A stretch of 64,000 nt of DNA from positions 23,917 to 87,916 of the forward strand of contig NZ_LQPZ01000030.1 in NCBI RefSeq assembly GCF_002102395.1. The letters are read 5' to 3'. The notes under the pieces are model-generated. The model had not been told where the DNA came from. It saw only the letters and a program-made list of their open reading frames with translations, and made no database searches. A program made the position numbers and the translations under genes. Each line of letters begins with the position of its first letter. Position 1 is the first letter of the stretch. Shown here piece after piece: positions 40,835 through 49,487 of this stretch. Source of the DNA: Mycolicibacillus trivialis (GTDB lineage Bacteria; Actinomycetota; Actinomycetes; Mycobacteriales; Mycobacteriaceae).

Positions 40835-41353
40835 GTGAGCAAGGCCGACCGCACCAGCACCCGAAACGCCAAGGGCGGCGCCCCCGTGCCCGCCACGGTG
40901 ACCTCGATCCCCCTGGTCGACCCGCACGAGCTGGGCCCCGACCCGTCGATCGGCGCACTGGTCAAGGACGCGACCGCGCAGGTCTCCACGCTGGTGCGCG
41001 CGGAGGTCGAGTTGGCCCGCGCGGAGATCACCCGGGACGTCAAAAAGGGCCTCACCGGCAGCGTCGCGTTCATCGCGGCGCTGGTGGTGCTGTTCTACTC
41101 CACGTTCTTCTTCTTTTTCTTCATCGCCGAACTGCTCGATACCTGGCTGTGGCGGTGGGTGGCCTACCTGATCGTGTTCGGGGTCATGGTGTTCACCGCG
41201 CTGGCGCTGGCCCTGGTCGGCTGGCTCAAGGTGCGTCGCATCCGCGGCCCGCGCCAGACCATCGACTCGGTCAAGGAGACCCGGTCAGCACTCATTCCGG
41301 GCCAGAAGCCCGCCGAACCGGCCGCCGCGCCCACTGATCCCTCGGGCTGGTAG
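40835..41353 (+). CDS. holin-like membrane protein (Rv3669 family)
   Basis: A 172-aa protein with a soluble N-terminal part (PDPSIGALVKDATAQVSTLVRAEVELARAEI, described as an amphipathic helix) and two membrane helices, one unusually Phe-rich (LFYSTFFFFFFIAELL) and one IVFGVMVFTALALALVGWL. This is the layout of the actinobacterial phage-holin-III-like/DUF1469 family, chromosomal proteins without a known lytic role. GTG 40835 follows GGAGGAG. Its stop overlaps the start of ephE (TAGTG), so the two are coupled. Confidence 0.82.
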   Translation: MSKADRTSTRNAKGGAPVPATVTSIPLVDPHELGPDPSIGALVKDATAQVSTLVRAEVELARAEITRDVKKGLTGSVAFIAALVVLFYSTFFFFFFIAELLDTWLWRWVAYLIVFGVMVFTALALALVGWLKVRRIRGPRQTIDSVKETRSALIPGQKPAEPAAAPTDPSGW

Positions 41354-42315
41354 TGGCTCCCCCCGACCCGTCGATCACCCGCATCGACGGGCCGTGGCGG
41401 CATCGGGACGTCCACGCCAACGGGATCCGGTTCCAGGTCGCGGAGGCGGAGGGCGCCGAGACCGACCGGGCCGGCGGCGTTGAGCGGCCACTGGTGCTGC
41501 TGCTGCACGGGTTCGGGTCATTCTGGTGGTCGTGGCGTCATCAGTTGCGCGGCCTCACCGGCGCCCGGGTGGTGGCGGTGGACCTGCGCGGGTACGGCGG
41601 CAGCGACAAACCGCCCCGCGGCTACGACGGGTGGACGCTCGCCGGTGATGTGACCGGGCTGATCCGGGCGCTGGGGCACCCGTCGGCGACCCTGGTCGGG
41701 CACGCCGACGGTGGGTTGATCTGCTGGGCCACCGCGGTGTTGCACCGGCGGCTGGTGGACGCGATCGCGGTGATCAGCTCGCCGCATCCGTCGGCCCTAC
41801 GCCAATCGGTGCTGGCGCGCGGCGACCAGCGCCGCGCGCTGCTGTCCTCACTGCTGCGCTACCAGGTGCCGTTGTGGCCCGAGCATGTGCTGACCCGCCA
41901 GGACGGCGCCGAGATCGAACGGTTGGTGCGCAGTCGGGCCGGCAGCGCCTGGCTGGGCACCGCCGACTGCGCGGAGACGATCGGCCACCTGCGCCGGGCG
42001 ATCCAGATTCCGTCGGCGGCGCACTCGGCGCTGGAGTATCAGCGCTGGGCGGTACGCACCCAGCTGCGCGAGGAGGGGCGGCGGTTCCTGCGGGCGATGA
42101 GCGATCAGATCGCGATCCCGATGCTGCACCTGCGCGGCGACGCCGACCCCTATGTGCTGGCCGATCCGGTCGAGCGGTCGCGCCGCCACGCGCCGCACGG
42201 CCATTACGTCTCGGTCGCCGGAGCCGGGCATTTCGCCCATGAGGAGGCACCCGCCGACGTCAACCGGCACCTGACGCGGTTTCTGGCGCAGACCTACGGA
42301 TCCCGCGTCAGCTGA
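41353..42315 (+). CDS. ephE: alpha/beta-hydrolase, probable epoxide hydrolase EphE
   Basis: A 320-aa alpha/beta-hydrolase. The oxyanion motif is LLHGFGSFWWSWRHQL and the nucleophile elbow reads VGHADGGLICW, so Asp is the likely nucleophile. The His is in GAGHFAHEEAP near the C-terminus, and an Asp is in LRGDADPYVLADP. It overlaps the holin-like gene by one base. The 3' end overlaps that of marP by 8 bp on the other strand. In M. tuberculosis ephE (Rv3670) also faces marP. Substrate unknown. Confidence 0.82.
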   Translation: MAPPDPSITRIDGPWRHRDVHANGIRFQVAEAEGAETDRAGGVERPLVLLLHGFGSFWWSWRHQLRGLTGARVVAVDLRGYGGSDKPPRGYDGWTLAGDVTGLIRALGHPSATLVGHADGGLICWATAVLHRRLVDAIAVISSPHPSALRQSVLARGDQRRALLSSLLRYQVPLWPEHVLTRQDGAEIERLVRSRAGSAWLGTADCAETIGHLRRAIQIPSAAHSALEYQRWAVRTQLREEGRRFLRAMSDQIAIPMLHLRGDADPYVLADPVERSRRHAPHGHYVSVAGAGHFAHEEAPADVNRHLTRFLAQTYGSRVS

Positions 42316-43495
42316 CGCACTTGTCGGTGTTCACCGGCTGGCTGTCGCCGATCTTGGCCAGCTGCTGGGACACCTCGTTGGCAGTGAGCACGAAACCGGT
42401 GTCGGCGTCGTCGACCGCCGCGCCGAACACCACGCCGAGCACCCGGCCTTCCGCGTTGATCAACGGTCCGCCCGAATTGCCTTGGCGCACCGTGCCTCTG
42501 ATCGTGTACACCTCGCGGGTGACCGTGGTGGTCTGATAGATGTCCGGACCGTTGAGCTCGATGATCTCCCGGATACGGGCCGGTGTCGCGCTGAAGACCC
42601 CGCCGCCGGGATAGCCGAGGACGATGGCGTCGGTGCCCGAGGTGGCCGGTTTGTCGACGAACGCGAGCGGCGCCGAGGGCAGGTCCGGCACCGCCAGCAG
42701 CGAGATGTCGTGGTTGGGGTCGAAGGAGATGACGCTGGCGTCGTAGGGGTTACCGTCCACCTCGACGGTGACGCCGCTGGAGCCGGCCACCACGTGGGCG
42801 TTGGTCATCACCCGCTGCGGGGCGACCACGAAACCGGTGCCCTCCAGCACCTTCTGGCAACTGGTCGCCACCGCCCGGATCTTCAGCACGCTGGGCTGGG
42901 CGCCGACGACCACCGGGCTGGTCGCCAGGGCGCTGTCCGGGGCGGCGACGTTGGCGATCGGGGTGCGACTGAACGGCTCGAGCACGGTCGGCAACCCGGA
43001 GGTGTCCAGCAGCGCCGACAGCCTCTTGGGCACCACCTTCAGCCAGCCGGGGGCGGCGTCGTTGACCTGGGAGAGCACCCGGGACCCGTTGATCGCCGCG
43101 GCCAGGTTCGGCTGGTCGGAGGAGGTGAGCGGGGTGGCCAGCAGCCAGGCCGCCACCAGCACCACCAGCAACTGGACCGCGACGCCGATGATCGAGTCGA
43201 CGCCGCGCACCACCGGATTGCGGATCGCGCCGCGCACCGCCCGGCCCAGTACCACCCCGGCGACCTCGCCGACGACCACCAGCAGCAGGATCAGGAACAG
43301 CGCCGCGAACAGTTTCGGGCGGGAGCCGCTGATGTGGCTGACCAGATGGGGCGCCATCAGCACGCCTGCGACACCGCCGAGCAGCACCCCGATGAACGAC
43401 AGGATCGAGCCGAGCGCGCCGGAACGCCAGCCGGAGAGCGCCGCGATGAACGCCACCGCCACGATCGCGATGTCCAGCCACTGTGAGGAACTCAC
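42308..43495 (-). CDS. marP: membrane-anchored periplasmic serine protease MarP
   Basis: A 395-aa protease needed for acid resistance in M. tuberculosis. Four N-terminal helices (AIVAVAFIAALSGW, ILSFIGVLLGG, LFAALFLILLLVVVGEVAGVV, VAVQLLVVLVAAWLLA) form a CvpA-like membrane domain. The extracytoplasmic chymotrypsin-type domain has His in MTNAHVVAGS, Asp in PNHDISLLAV and Ser in RQGNSGGPL. Cysteines in TSCQKVLEG and at the terminal KCVS correspond to the disulfide that regulates MarP. GTG 43495 overlaps the Nudix stop in GTGA. It cleaves the peptidoglycan hydrolase RipA in M. tuberculosis. Confidence 0.94.
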   Translation of the reverse strand: MSSSQWLDIAIVAVAFIAALSGWRSGALGSILSFIGVLLGGVAGVLMAPHLVSHISGSRPKLFAALFLILLLVVVGEVAGVVLGRAVRGAIRNPVVRGVDSIIGVAVQLLVVLVAAWLLATPLTSSDQPNLAAAINGSRVLSQVNDAAPGWLKVVPKRLSALLDTSGLPTVLEPFSRTPIANVAAPDSALATSPVVVGAQPSVLKIRAVATSCQKVLEGTGFVVAPQRVMTNAHVVAGSSGVTVEVDGNPYDASVISFDPNHDISLLAVPDLPSAPLAFVDKPATSGTDAIVLGYPGGGVFSATPARIREIIELNGPDIYQTTTVTREVYTIRGTVRQGNSGGPLINAEGRVLGVVFGAAVDDADTGFVLTANEVSQQLAKIGDSQPVNTDKCVS

Positions 43496-44271
43496 CGCGC
43501 CACCCCGCCCTCACCGACCAGTGCCATCGCTTCATCGAGGCCCCGCACGTCGTGGGTGTCCCACGGCTCGGCCCAGCCGGCGACGTCGAGCATCGCCGAG
43601 ATCACCTGTCCGGTGAAACCCCAGACCAGCATCTCGTTGAGCAGGAACGCCGGCCCGGCCCAGCGGCGGCTGCGCTCGTCGCGGTAGACCATCAGGCGAT
43701 TCTCCGGGTTGACGAAGGCGCGCAGCGGCACCCGGCTGACCACCGCGGTCTCGCCCTCGTCGACCACGCTCACCGGGCCGGGGTCGGCGGAGTAGGCCAG
43801 CACCGGCACGACATGGAAGCCCGACGGGGCGATGAACAGCCGGTCCATGGTGGCCAGCGGATGCAGCCGGGTGGTGTCGAGGCCGGTTTCCTCGCGAGCC
43901 TCGCGCAGCGCGGTGGCCACCGGGCCGGCGTCATCGGCGTCGGTCGCCCCGCCCGGGAAGGCGGCCTGCCCGGCGTGGTGGCGCAGGGTGTCGGCGCGCA
44001 CCGTCACCAGCAGGTCGGCGTCGGCCGGTGGGCCGTCGGCGGGAGCGGGCTCCTGCGAGCCGGAGAACAACACCAATACGGCGGCGTCGCGGCCCCGGCC
44101 GGTCAGCCGCGCGCCGGCGTCGGCGGCGGCCATCATGGCCAACGCGTCGGCGGGCAGCCGGCTGCGGAAGGCACCGCGCACCTGCGACAGGTTGTCCACC
44201 AGCGGCTTCAGCCATGCCGGACCGACGTCGGGGGTGAGCCCGACCGCGTCACGCGTGTCCCCCGCGCTCAC
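43492..44271 (-). CDS. Nudix hydrolase, CoA pyrophosphatase type (Rv3672c family)
   Basis: A 259-aa Nudix protein. The Nudix box is GG...ALREAREETGLD (GX5EX7REUXEEXGU), and just before it lies the GGATDADD segment typical of CoA/acyl-CoA pyrophosphatases such as NudL. It starts at GTG 44271 and overlaps marP by 4 bp. In M. tuberculosis the order thioredoxin-like (Rv3673c), Nudix, marP is the same. The true substrate cannot be read from the sequence. Confidence 0.88.
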   Translation of the reverse strand: MSAGDTRDAVGLTPDVGPAWLKPLVDNLSQVRGAFRSRLPADALAMMAAADAGARLTGRGRDAAVLVLFSGSQEPAPADGPPADADLLVTVRADTLRHHAGQAAFPGGATDADDAGPVATALREAREETGLDTTRLHPLATMDRLFIAPSGFHVVPVLAYSADPGPVSVVDEGETAVVSRVPLRAFVNPENRLMVYRDERSRRWAGPAFLLNEMLVWGFTGQVISAMLDVAGWAEPWDTHDVRGLDEAMALVGEGGVAR

Positions 44272-44316
44272 CGACGCACCTCTACTCCTGTGTCCGACCG
44301 CCCACCCGGTGCCCCA

Positions 44317-44961
44317 TCACATCGGGTCCCCGACCGCGGCGGCGATATCGTCAGCGCTCTCGAACGGCCGCGGCAGGATCTGTGCCACGCTACCGTCTGG
44401 GTTCAGCACCACTGTCGCGGGCATCACATTGGGTACCCGGAGTGCCGCGGCTATCCGGCGACGCCCGTCTTGCAGGGTGGGCAGCTTCACGCCGAGTTCG
44501 GCCAGGCGGGCCAGCGCGGCGGCCTCGTTCTCATCCTGGTGCACGGTCACCACCGAGACCCGCGGCCCGGCCCGCCGCTGATATTCGGCCAGCGCGGGCA
44601 GTTCGACCGCGCACGGTCCGCACCAGTAGGCCCACAGGTTCAGCACGGTGACGGTGCCGCTCAATGCCGGGCCCACCGCCACCGGGCTACCGTCGCCCGC
44701 GCACTCCACGACGATGTCGCGCAACGCCGCGGCACCTGTCCCGCCGTCCCCGGTGGGGCAGGCGAGCAGGTCTGCCCGGCGGCGCGGTTGGGCCAACGCC
44801 TCGGGGGTGTCGGCGGCGCGATGGTCCCGGGCGATCCCGGTCGGCCCGGGCCCGCTCGCGGTGTCCGACGGGGTCCGGTCACGAAGCTCCAGCGCCAACG
44901 CCACGATCAACGCGACGACCACCACCAGCCCGGCGATGGTCCACCGCAGCGAACGGTTCAC
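44317..44961 (-). CDS. membrane-anchored thioredoxin-like protein (Rv3673c family)
   Basis: A 214-aa TlpA/ResA-like protein. An N-terminal anchor (WTIAGLVVVVALIVALAL) is followed by a thioredoxin fold with WCGPC in NLWAYWCGPCAVELPAL and a cis-Pro in NVMPATVVL. An extra Cys pair (LLACPTGDG and VVECAGDG) precedes the fold. It probably exchanges disulfides outside the membrane, possibly for cytochrome maturation or for MarP, which has a disulfide and is encoded downstream. The start is GTG 44961, 12 bp after the nth stop. Confidence 0.88.
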   Translation of the reverse strand: MNRSLRWTIAGLVVVVALIVALALELRDRTPSDTASGPGPTGIARDHRAADTPEALAQPRRRADLLACPTGDGGTGAAALRDIVVECAGDGSPVAVGPALSGTVTVLNLWAYWCGPCAVELPALAEYQRRAGPRVSVVTVHQDENEAAALARLAELGVKLPTLQDGRRRIAAALRVPNVMPATVVLNPDGSVAQILPRPFESADDIAAAVGDPM

Positions 44962-44973
44962 CCGGCCACCCGC

Positions 44974-45741
44974 CTACCGGCCCGCCAGTGCCAGCAGATG
45001 CTCGGCCTCGGGTCCTTTGACCAGAGCCGCCGCGGTCTCCGGGTCGGTGGGCCCGGCGCCGAACGACGGGCAGTCCTTGGCCAGCAGGCAGACCCCGCAA
45101 GCGGGTTTGCGGGCATGGCAGACCCGGCGGCCGTGAAAGATGACCCGGTGACTGAGCAGCGTCCATTCCTTGCGTTCGATCAGTTCGCCGACCGCGTGCT
45201 CGACCTTGACCGGGTCCTGTTCGCTGGTCCAGCCCCAGCGTCGCACCAGTCGGCCGAAGTGGGTGTCGACGGTGATGCCGGGGACGTCGAAGGCGTTGCC
45301 GAGGATGACGTTGGCGGTTTTGCGGCCCACCCCGGGCAGACTCACCAGTTCGGCCATCGTCGCGGGGACCTCACCGTCGAACCGTTCGACGAGTTCCTGG
45401 CCGAGCCGGATCAGCGAATCGGTCTTGTTGCGGTAGAAGCCGGTGGGCCGCACGATGCCCTCCAGTTCGGCACGGTTCGCTTGCGCGTAGTCACGGGCGC
45501 TGCGGTAGCGGGCGAACAGCGCCGGGGTGGTGAGGTTGACCCGTTTGTCGGTGCTCTGCGCCGACAGGATGGTGGCCACGGTCAACTCCAGTGGCGTGGT
45601 GAAGTCCAGTTCGCAGTGCGCGTCGGGGAAGGCCCGGGCGAGCGTGCGGTTCATCCGGCGGGCCCGGCGCACCAGTCCGAGGGGGGTTTCGGTGGCGAAA
45701 CGTTTGGCCGACGGCCCGCGCGCACCTTTGCCCACACTCAC
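44974..45741 (-). CDS. nth: endonuclease III
   Basis: A 255-aa bifunctional DNA glycosylase/AP lyase for oxidised pyrimidines. The helix-hairpin-helix is [17 protein letters not shown] with the catalytic Lys, and the catalytic Asp is in [11 protein letters not shown]. The 4Fe-4S ligands are the four cysteines of [17 protein letters not shown]. Three GTG codons (45747, 45741, 45735) could start it. A TACCCT box 6 nt before 45741 favours that one. It heads the nth-thioredoxin-Nudix-marP operon. Confidence 0.93.
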   Translation of the reverse strand: MSVGKGARGPSAKRFATETPLGLVRRARRMNRTLARAFPDAHCELDFTTPLELTVATILSAQSTDKRVNLTTPALFARYRSARDYAQANRAELEGIVRPTGFYRNKTDSLIRLGQELVERFDGEVPATMAELVSLPGVGRKTANVILGNAFDVPGITVDTHFGRLVRRWGWTSEQDPVKVEHAVGELIERKEWTLLSHRVIFHGRRVCHARKPACGVCLLAKDCPSFGAGPTDPETAAALVKGPEAEHLLALAGR

Positions 45742-45747
45742 CCCCAC

Positions 45748-45753
45748 AGGGTA
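45748..45753 (-). promoter_or_regulatory. -10 box of a probable leaderless nth operon promoter
   Basis: On the minus strand TACCCT ends 6 nt before GTG 45741. Confidence 0.45.
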
Positions 45754-45800
45754 CTGATTCGTGATCCCGACGAGACTTTGCGCGTGTTTACTTCTTCCCC

Positions 45801-46001
45801 ATGGCGTGGTGGCTGCCGGCATTGGTGCCGACGTTGCTGATGGCGGCGACGGTCGGCCTCGACCGGCTCGAGACCGGGCTCGGCGGGCCGGCGGCGCGGA
45901 GTCACGAACCGGCCGAGCCGGGAGATCCGGATGTGCCACGCTGCGCCTGCGGTGCCCGCAATTCGCGGTTTCAGCCCCCCGGGCACGGCAATCCTGTGTA
46001 G
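45801..46001 (+). CDS. small membrane protein (Rv3675-like)
   Basis: A 66-aa protein with one N-terminal helix ([20 protein letters not shown]), an acidic and proline-rich linker and a C-terminal piece with two cysteines ([13 protein letters not shown]). A small membrane protein, Rv3675, stands at this place upstream of crp in M. tuberculosis, which is the main support. No ribosome site precedes the ATG. Function unknown. Confidence 0.5.
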   Translation: MAWWLPALVPTLLMAATVGLDRLETGLGGPAARSHEPAEPGDPDVPRCACGARNSRFQPPGHGNPV

Positions 46002-46008
46002 CGTGAGC

Positions 46009-46024
46009 ACGTCGAAAACGACGT
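46009..46024. promoter_or_regulatory. inverted repeat in the crp upstream region
   Basis: ACGTCG (46009-46014) and CGACGT (46019-46024) are perfect inverted repeats around AAAA. They lie about 90 bp upstream of the crp start, just before a possible -10 box TAGACT near 46029. A candidate operator; it does not match the Crp consensus (TGTGA with TCACA). Confidence 0.4.
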
Positions 46025-46110
46025 AGCTCTAGACTCATCACCACTACTGGATAGATGATGGTCTGCGCTTGTCGCATGATCCGAGATTCGTGAGATTCGT
46101 AAGGGGCAAC

Positions 46111-46785
46111 GTGGACGAGATCCTGGCGCGGGCCGGAATCTTCCAGGGTGTGCAGCCCAGCGCTGTGGCTGCGCTGACGAAACAGCTGCAGCCGGTCGAT
46201 TTCCCCCGCGGGCACACGGTGTTCGCCGAGGGCGAGCCCGGCGATCGGCTGTACATCATCTTGTCCGGCAAGGTGAAGATCGGCCGCCGGTCCCCCGACG
46301 GGCGGGAGAACCTGCTGACGATCATGGGCCCGTCGGACATGTTCGGTGAGTTGTCGATCTTCGACCCGGGTCCGCGGACCTCGAGCGCGACGACGATCAC
46401 CGAGGTTCGCGCGGTGTCGATGGACCGGGATGCACTGCGCGCCTGGATCGCCGACCGCCCCGAGATCGCCGAGCAGTTGCTGCGGGTGTTGGCGCGCAGG
46501 CTGCGTCGCACCAACAACAACCTGGCCGACCTGATCTTCACCGACGTGCCCGGCCGAGTGGCCAAGCAACTGCTGCAGTTGGCGCAGCGGTTCGGCACCC
46601 AGGAGGGTGGCGCGTTGCGGGTCACCCACGACCTGACCCAGGAGGAGATCGCCCAACTGGTGGGAGCGTCGCGGGAGACGGTGAACAAGGCGCTGGCCGA
46701 CTTCGCCCACCGCGGCTGGATCCGGCTGGAGGGCAAGAGCGTCCTGATCTCGGACTCCGAACGCCTGGCGCGCCGAGCGAGGTAA
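46111..46785 (+). CDS. crp: cAMP receptor protein, global transcription regulator
   Basis: A 224-aa Crp/Fnr-family regulator, nearly identical in sequence to M. tuberculosis Rv3676 as remembered. The N-terminal cAMP-binding domain has [17 protein letters not shown]. The C-terminal winged helix has the recognition segment [23 protein letters not shown] 46111 follows AAGGGG and gives the standard start [13 protein letters not shown]. cAMP would come from cyclases such as the one at 21281. Repeated sequence follows the stop. Confidence 0.96.
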   Translation: MDEILARAGIFQGVQPSAVAALTKQLQPVDFPRGHTVFAEGEPGDRLYIILSGKVKIGRRSPDGRENLLTIMGPSDMFGELSIFDPGPRTSSATTITEVRAVSMDRDALRAWIADRPEIAEQLLRVLARRLRRTNNNLADLIFTDVPGRVAKQLLQLAQRFGTQEGGALRVTHDLTQEEIAQLVGASRETVNKALADFAHRGWIRLEGKSVLISDSERLARRAR

Positions 46786-46806
46786 GCCGCGCACAGCGCG
46801 GCGACG

Positions 46807-46899
46807 CCGAGCGAGAAACAAGCCACGAGCGAGGTGAGCGCGGGCGTCAGCCCGAGCGAACCGCAGCGAGAAACACACCGCCGGCGAGGTGAGCGCGGG
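46807..46899. repeat. imperfect direct repeat pair downstream of crp
   Basis: A 38-bp segment at 46807-46844 (GCGAGAAACA, then GCGAGGTGAGCGCGGG) recurs with changes at 46861-46899. Between them lies GAGCGAACCGC, also part of the duplicated segment near 50650. It fills the gap between the convergent crp and Rv3677c-like genes. Confidence 0.6.
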
Positions 46900-46902
46900 A
46901 CC

Positions 46903-47688
46903 TCAGCGCCCCCGCAGGTAGTCCAGCTGCGCCTGCACCGACCACTCCGCGACATCCCAGAGTTTGGCGTCGACGTCGATGTAGACGTGTTCGACGACCT
47001 GGCGCACGGTGGCGTCGTCCCCGAGCTCGGTCAGCGCGGCGCGGATCTGGTCCAGCCGCTGCTCGCGGTGGTCCAAGTACTCCGCCGCGACGGCGGCCAG
47101 GCTGGGCAGTTCCGGGCCGTGCCCGGGCAGGACCGTGCGTTCCCCCAGCCCGCCGAGTCGGCGCAGCGAATCCAGGTAGGCGCCCAGGTCACCGTCTTCG
47201 GGGTCGATGACGGTGGTGCCCCGGCCCAGCACGGTGTCGGCGGTGAGCACGGCGTCGTCCAGCACGAACGACAGCGAGTCGGCGGTGTGGCCGGGGGTGG
47301 CCAGCACCGTGATCCGCAGCCCGGCCGCGTCGATGACCTCGCCGTCGGTGAGCGGCCCGCCCATGCCGCGCAGGAAGCCGCTGCCCACCGACCGGACCGT
47401 GGCTCCGGTGCGTTCGACCAACTGGTCGATGCCGTCGGTGTGGTCGCCGTGGCGGTGGCTGATCAGGATCAGTGCGACGCGACCCAGCCCGGCGACCCGT
47501 TCGAGGTGCTCGACGTCCTCGGGGCCGGGGTCGACGACCACACATTCGTCGCTGTGCGGCGCGCGCAGCACCCAGGTGTTGGTGCCCTCCAGGGTCATCA
47601 TCCCCGGGTTGTCGGCGAGCAACACCGACGCGGTCGCGGTGACCGGCCGCAGCACACCGTAGGCCGGATGCCGGGCGGGGTCGGTCAC
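46903..47688 (-). CDS. metallo-beta-lactamase-fold hydrolase (Rv3677c family)
   Basis: A 261-aa MBL-fold protein. The metal motif HxHxDH is in ISHRHGDHTDG, with further ligands in TPGHTADS and LPGHGPEL. This group includes LACTB2-like RNases and glyoxalase II-like enzymes, so an endoribonuclease or thioester hydrolase is possible. GTG 47688 begins VTDPARHPAYGVLRPV. It starts four bp after the RidA gene stop and is co-transcribed with it. Confidence 0.85.
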   Translation of the reverse strand: MTDPARHPAYGVLRPVTATASVLLADNPGMMTLEGTNTWVLRAPHSDECVVVDPGPEDVEHLERVAGLGRVALILISHRHGDHTDGIDQLVERTGATVRSVGSGFLRGMGGPLTDGEVIDAAGLRITVLATPGHTADSLSFVLDDAVLTADTVLGRGTTVIDPEDGDLGAYLDSLRRLGGLGERTVLPGHGPELPSLAAVAAEYLDHREQRLDQIRAALTELGDDATVRQVVEHVYIDVDAKLWDVAEWSVQAQLDYLRGR

Positions 47689-47692
47689 CGCG

Positions 47693-48154
47693 CTACCTAA
47701 CCTCGACGACGAGTTCGACTTCCACCGGCGTGTCCATCGGCAACTCCGACACCCCGACCGCGGAGCGAGCGTGGGAGCCGGCGTCACCGAAGATCTCGGC
47801 GAGCAGTTCGGAGGCGCCGTTGACGACGCCGGGCTGGCCGTGGAAGCCGGGCGCGGACGCGACGAAGCCGACGACCTTGACCACCCGGGTCACCGAGTCG
47901 ATGCCGACCAGGGCGTCGACCGCGGCCAGCGCGTTGAGGACACAGACCCGCGTCAGCGCGTAGCCCTCCTGCGGGTCGACCTCGGCGCCGACCTTGCCGA
48001 CGCCGGCGAGCCGGCCGTCGACCAGGGGCAGCTGACCCGAGGTGAACACCAGGTCGCCGGTGCGTACGGCCGGGACATAGGAGGCGAGCGGCGCGGCAAC
48101 CGGAGGCAGTTCCAGCCCGAGCTCGGCGAGTCGCGCCGCCCAGCCCGCGGTCAT
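47693..48154 (-). CDS. RidA family protein (Rv3678c family)
   Basis: A 153-aa YjgF/YER057c/UK114 (RidA) protein, a family that deaminates reactive enamines and imines. It shows LVFTSGQLPLVDG near the N-terminus, NALAAVDALVG in the middle and the C-terminal HARSAVGVSELPMDTPVEVELV with the Arg that contacts the ligand carboxylate. The ATG at 48152-48154 overlaps the upstream 53-aa gene in ATGA. Confidence 0.9.
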   Translation of the reverse strand: MTAGWAARLAELGLELPPVAAPLASYVPAVRTGDLVFTSGQLPLVDGRLAGVGKVGAEVDPQEGYALTRVCVLNALAAVDALVGIDSVTRVVKVVGFVASAPGFHGQPGVVNGASELLAEIFGDAGSHARSAVGVSELPMDTPVEVELVVEVR

Positions 48155-48312
48155 TTCGGGCGTTTCATGTACGCAACGAGTTGCTCCCCGGTCGGCCCGG
48201 GCAGCACCGCCACCAGCTCCCAGCCGTCCTCGCCCCACTGGTCGAGGATCTGTTTGGTCGCGTGGGTGATCAACGGAACGGTCGAGTACTCCCACTTCGT
48301 CGGTTCGCTCAT
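48151..48312 (-). CDS. 53-aa conserved small protein (Rv3678A-like, DUF4177 type)
   Basis: A short gene of 53 codons from ATG 48310-48312 to TGA at 48151. The protein begins MSEPTKWEYSTVPLITH and contains WGEDGWELVAVLPG, the pattern of DUF4177 proteins, which are small beta/alpha proteins of unknown role. Its stop overlaps the RidA gene start by 4 bp, so translation is coupled. It is likely the first gene of the three-gene operon ending at 46903. Confidence 0.85.
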   Translation of the reverse strand: MSEPTKWEYSTVPLITHATKQILDQWGEDGWELVAVLPGPTGEQLVAYMKRPK

Positions 48313-48470
48313 ACCGCGAGCCTATCGGTTGGCCCGCCGGGGCCCCCGGCCCCGTGAGCACCGCGGGCGAACGACCAGCGACGGCGCAAAGCTATGCCCA
48401 CCCCGGCAGGCAAAACCACCGCGCGACGCCCCCGGCCGCCCGTGGCGACCAGCGTACAAACCGGGTTCGT

Positions 48471-48476
48471 TAGCAT
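48471..48476 (+). promoter_or_regulatory. -10 box of a probable leaderless bagA promoter
   Basis: TAGCAT ends 6 nt before GTG 48483, so that codon is preferred over the TTG at 48480. Confidence 0.5.
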
Positions 48477-48482
48477 GCATTG

Positions 48483-49487
48483 GTGTCCACCACACCTATC
48501 GGCTGGCCCTCGCGGCTGTCCAAAGCCCGTCTGCATTTCGTCACCGGGAAGGGGGGCACCGGCAAAACCACCGCCGCGGCTGCCCTGGCCCTGAGCCTGG
48601 CCGCCGGAGGGCGCCGTGTCCTGCTCGTGGAAGTCGAAGGCCGCCAAGGCATCGCGCAGCTCTTCGACGTGCCGCCGCTGCCCTATGAAGAGGTGAAGAT
48701 CGCCACCGCGGAGGGCGGCGGGCAGGTCAACGCGCTGGCCATCGACATCGAGGAAGCCTTCCTGGAGTACCTCGACCTGTTCTACAACCTCGGTATCGCC
48801 ACCAAGGCGATGCGGCGGGTCGGCGCGGTCGACTTCGTGACCACGATCGCGCCGGGTCTGCGGGACGTGATCCTCACCGGCAAGATCAAGTACGTCGTCG
48901 GCGGCGTCGACAAGAACAACCAACCCGACTACGACGCGCTGGTGGTCGACGCACCGCCGACCGGCCGCATCGCCCGGTTCCTCGACGTCACCAAGGCGGT
49001 CTCGGAACTGGCCAAGGGTGGGCCGGTGCACTCGCAGGCCGACGGGGTGGTCAAGCTGCTGCACTCCGATCTGACCGCGATCCACCTGGTCACCCTGTTG
49101 GAGTCGCTGCCGATGCAGGAGACCATCGAGGCGATCGACGAGCTCAAGGAGTTGGAGCTGCCGATCGGCAGCGTCATCGTCAACCGCAACATTCCCGCCT
49201 ACCTCGGCGCCGACGATCTGGCGAAGGCCGCCGAGGGCGTGATCGATGTCGACACCCTCAAGGCCGGGCTCGGCAAGGCCGGGATCAGCCTCGACGACGA
49301 GCAACTGGCCGGGCTGCTGACCGAGACCATCCAGCACGCCACCCGCATCACCGCCCGGGCCGAGACCGCGGCCCGGCTCGATGAACTCGACGTGCCGCGG
49401 CTGGAGCTACCGACGATCAACGATGGCGTCGACCTCGGCAGCCTGTACGAACTCTCCGAAATTCTCGCCCAACAGGGGGTCCGATGA
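48483..49487 (+). CDS. bagA: Get3/ArsA-like ATPase, first of a pair (Rv3679 family)
   Basis: A 334-aa ATPase of the ArsA/Get3 group. The deviant Walker [10 protein letters not shown] keeps the signature lysine that contacts nucleotide across the dimer. The switch region [14 protein letters not shown] is present. The pair Rv3679-Rv3680 (BagA-BagB) in M. tuberculosis forms a heteromeric complex related to eukaryotic Get3 and affects tolerance to glycerol and nitric oxide; its clients are unknown. The next gene overlaps by 4 bp. Old annotations call it an anion transporter ATPase. Confidence 0.88.
   Translation: MSTTPIGWPSRLSKARLHFVTGKGGTGKTTAAAALALSLAAGGRRVLLVEVEGRQGIAQLFDVPPLPYEEVKIATAEGGGQVNALAIDIEEAFLEYLDLFYNLGIATKAMRRVGAVDFVTTIAPGLRDVILTGKIKYVVGGVDKNNQPDYDALVVDAPPTGRIARFLDVTKAVSELAKGGPVHSQADGVVKLLHSDLTAIHLVTLLESLPMQETIEAIDELKELELPIGSVIVNRNIPAYLGADDLAKAAEGVIDVDTLKAGLGKAGISLDDEQLAGLLTETIQHATRITARAETAARLDELDVPRLELPTINDGVDLGSLYELSEILAQQGVR

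Noticed and set aside
40835..41353. Prophage holin
   Set aside because: The protein belongs to a chromosomal holin-like membrane family, sits in a conserved location before ephE and has no phage genes around it.
44974..46878. 634-codon frame extending nth far upstream, across crp
   Set aside because: Conserved Nth sequence starts near 45741; the rest is antisense to crp and not protein-like. A -10 box also supports the short start.
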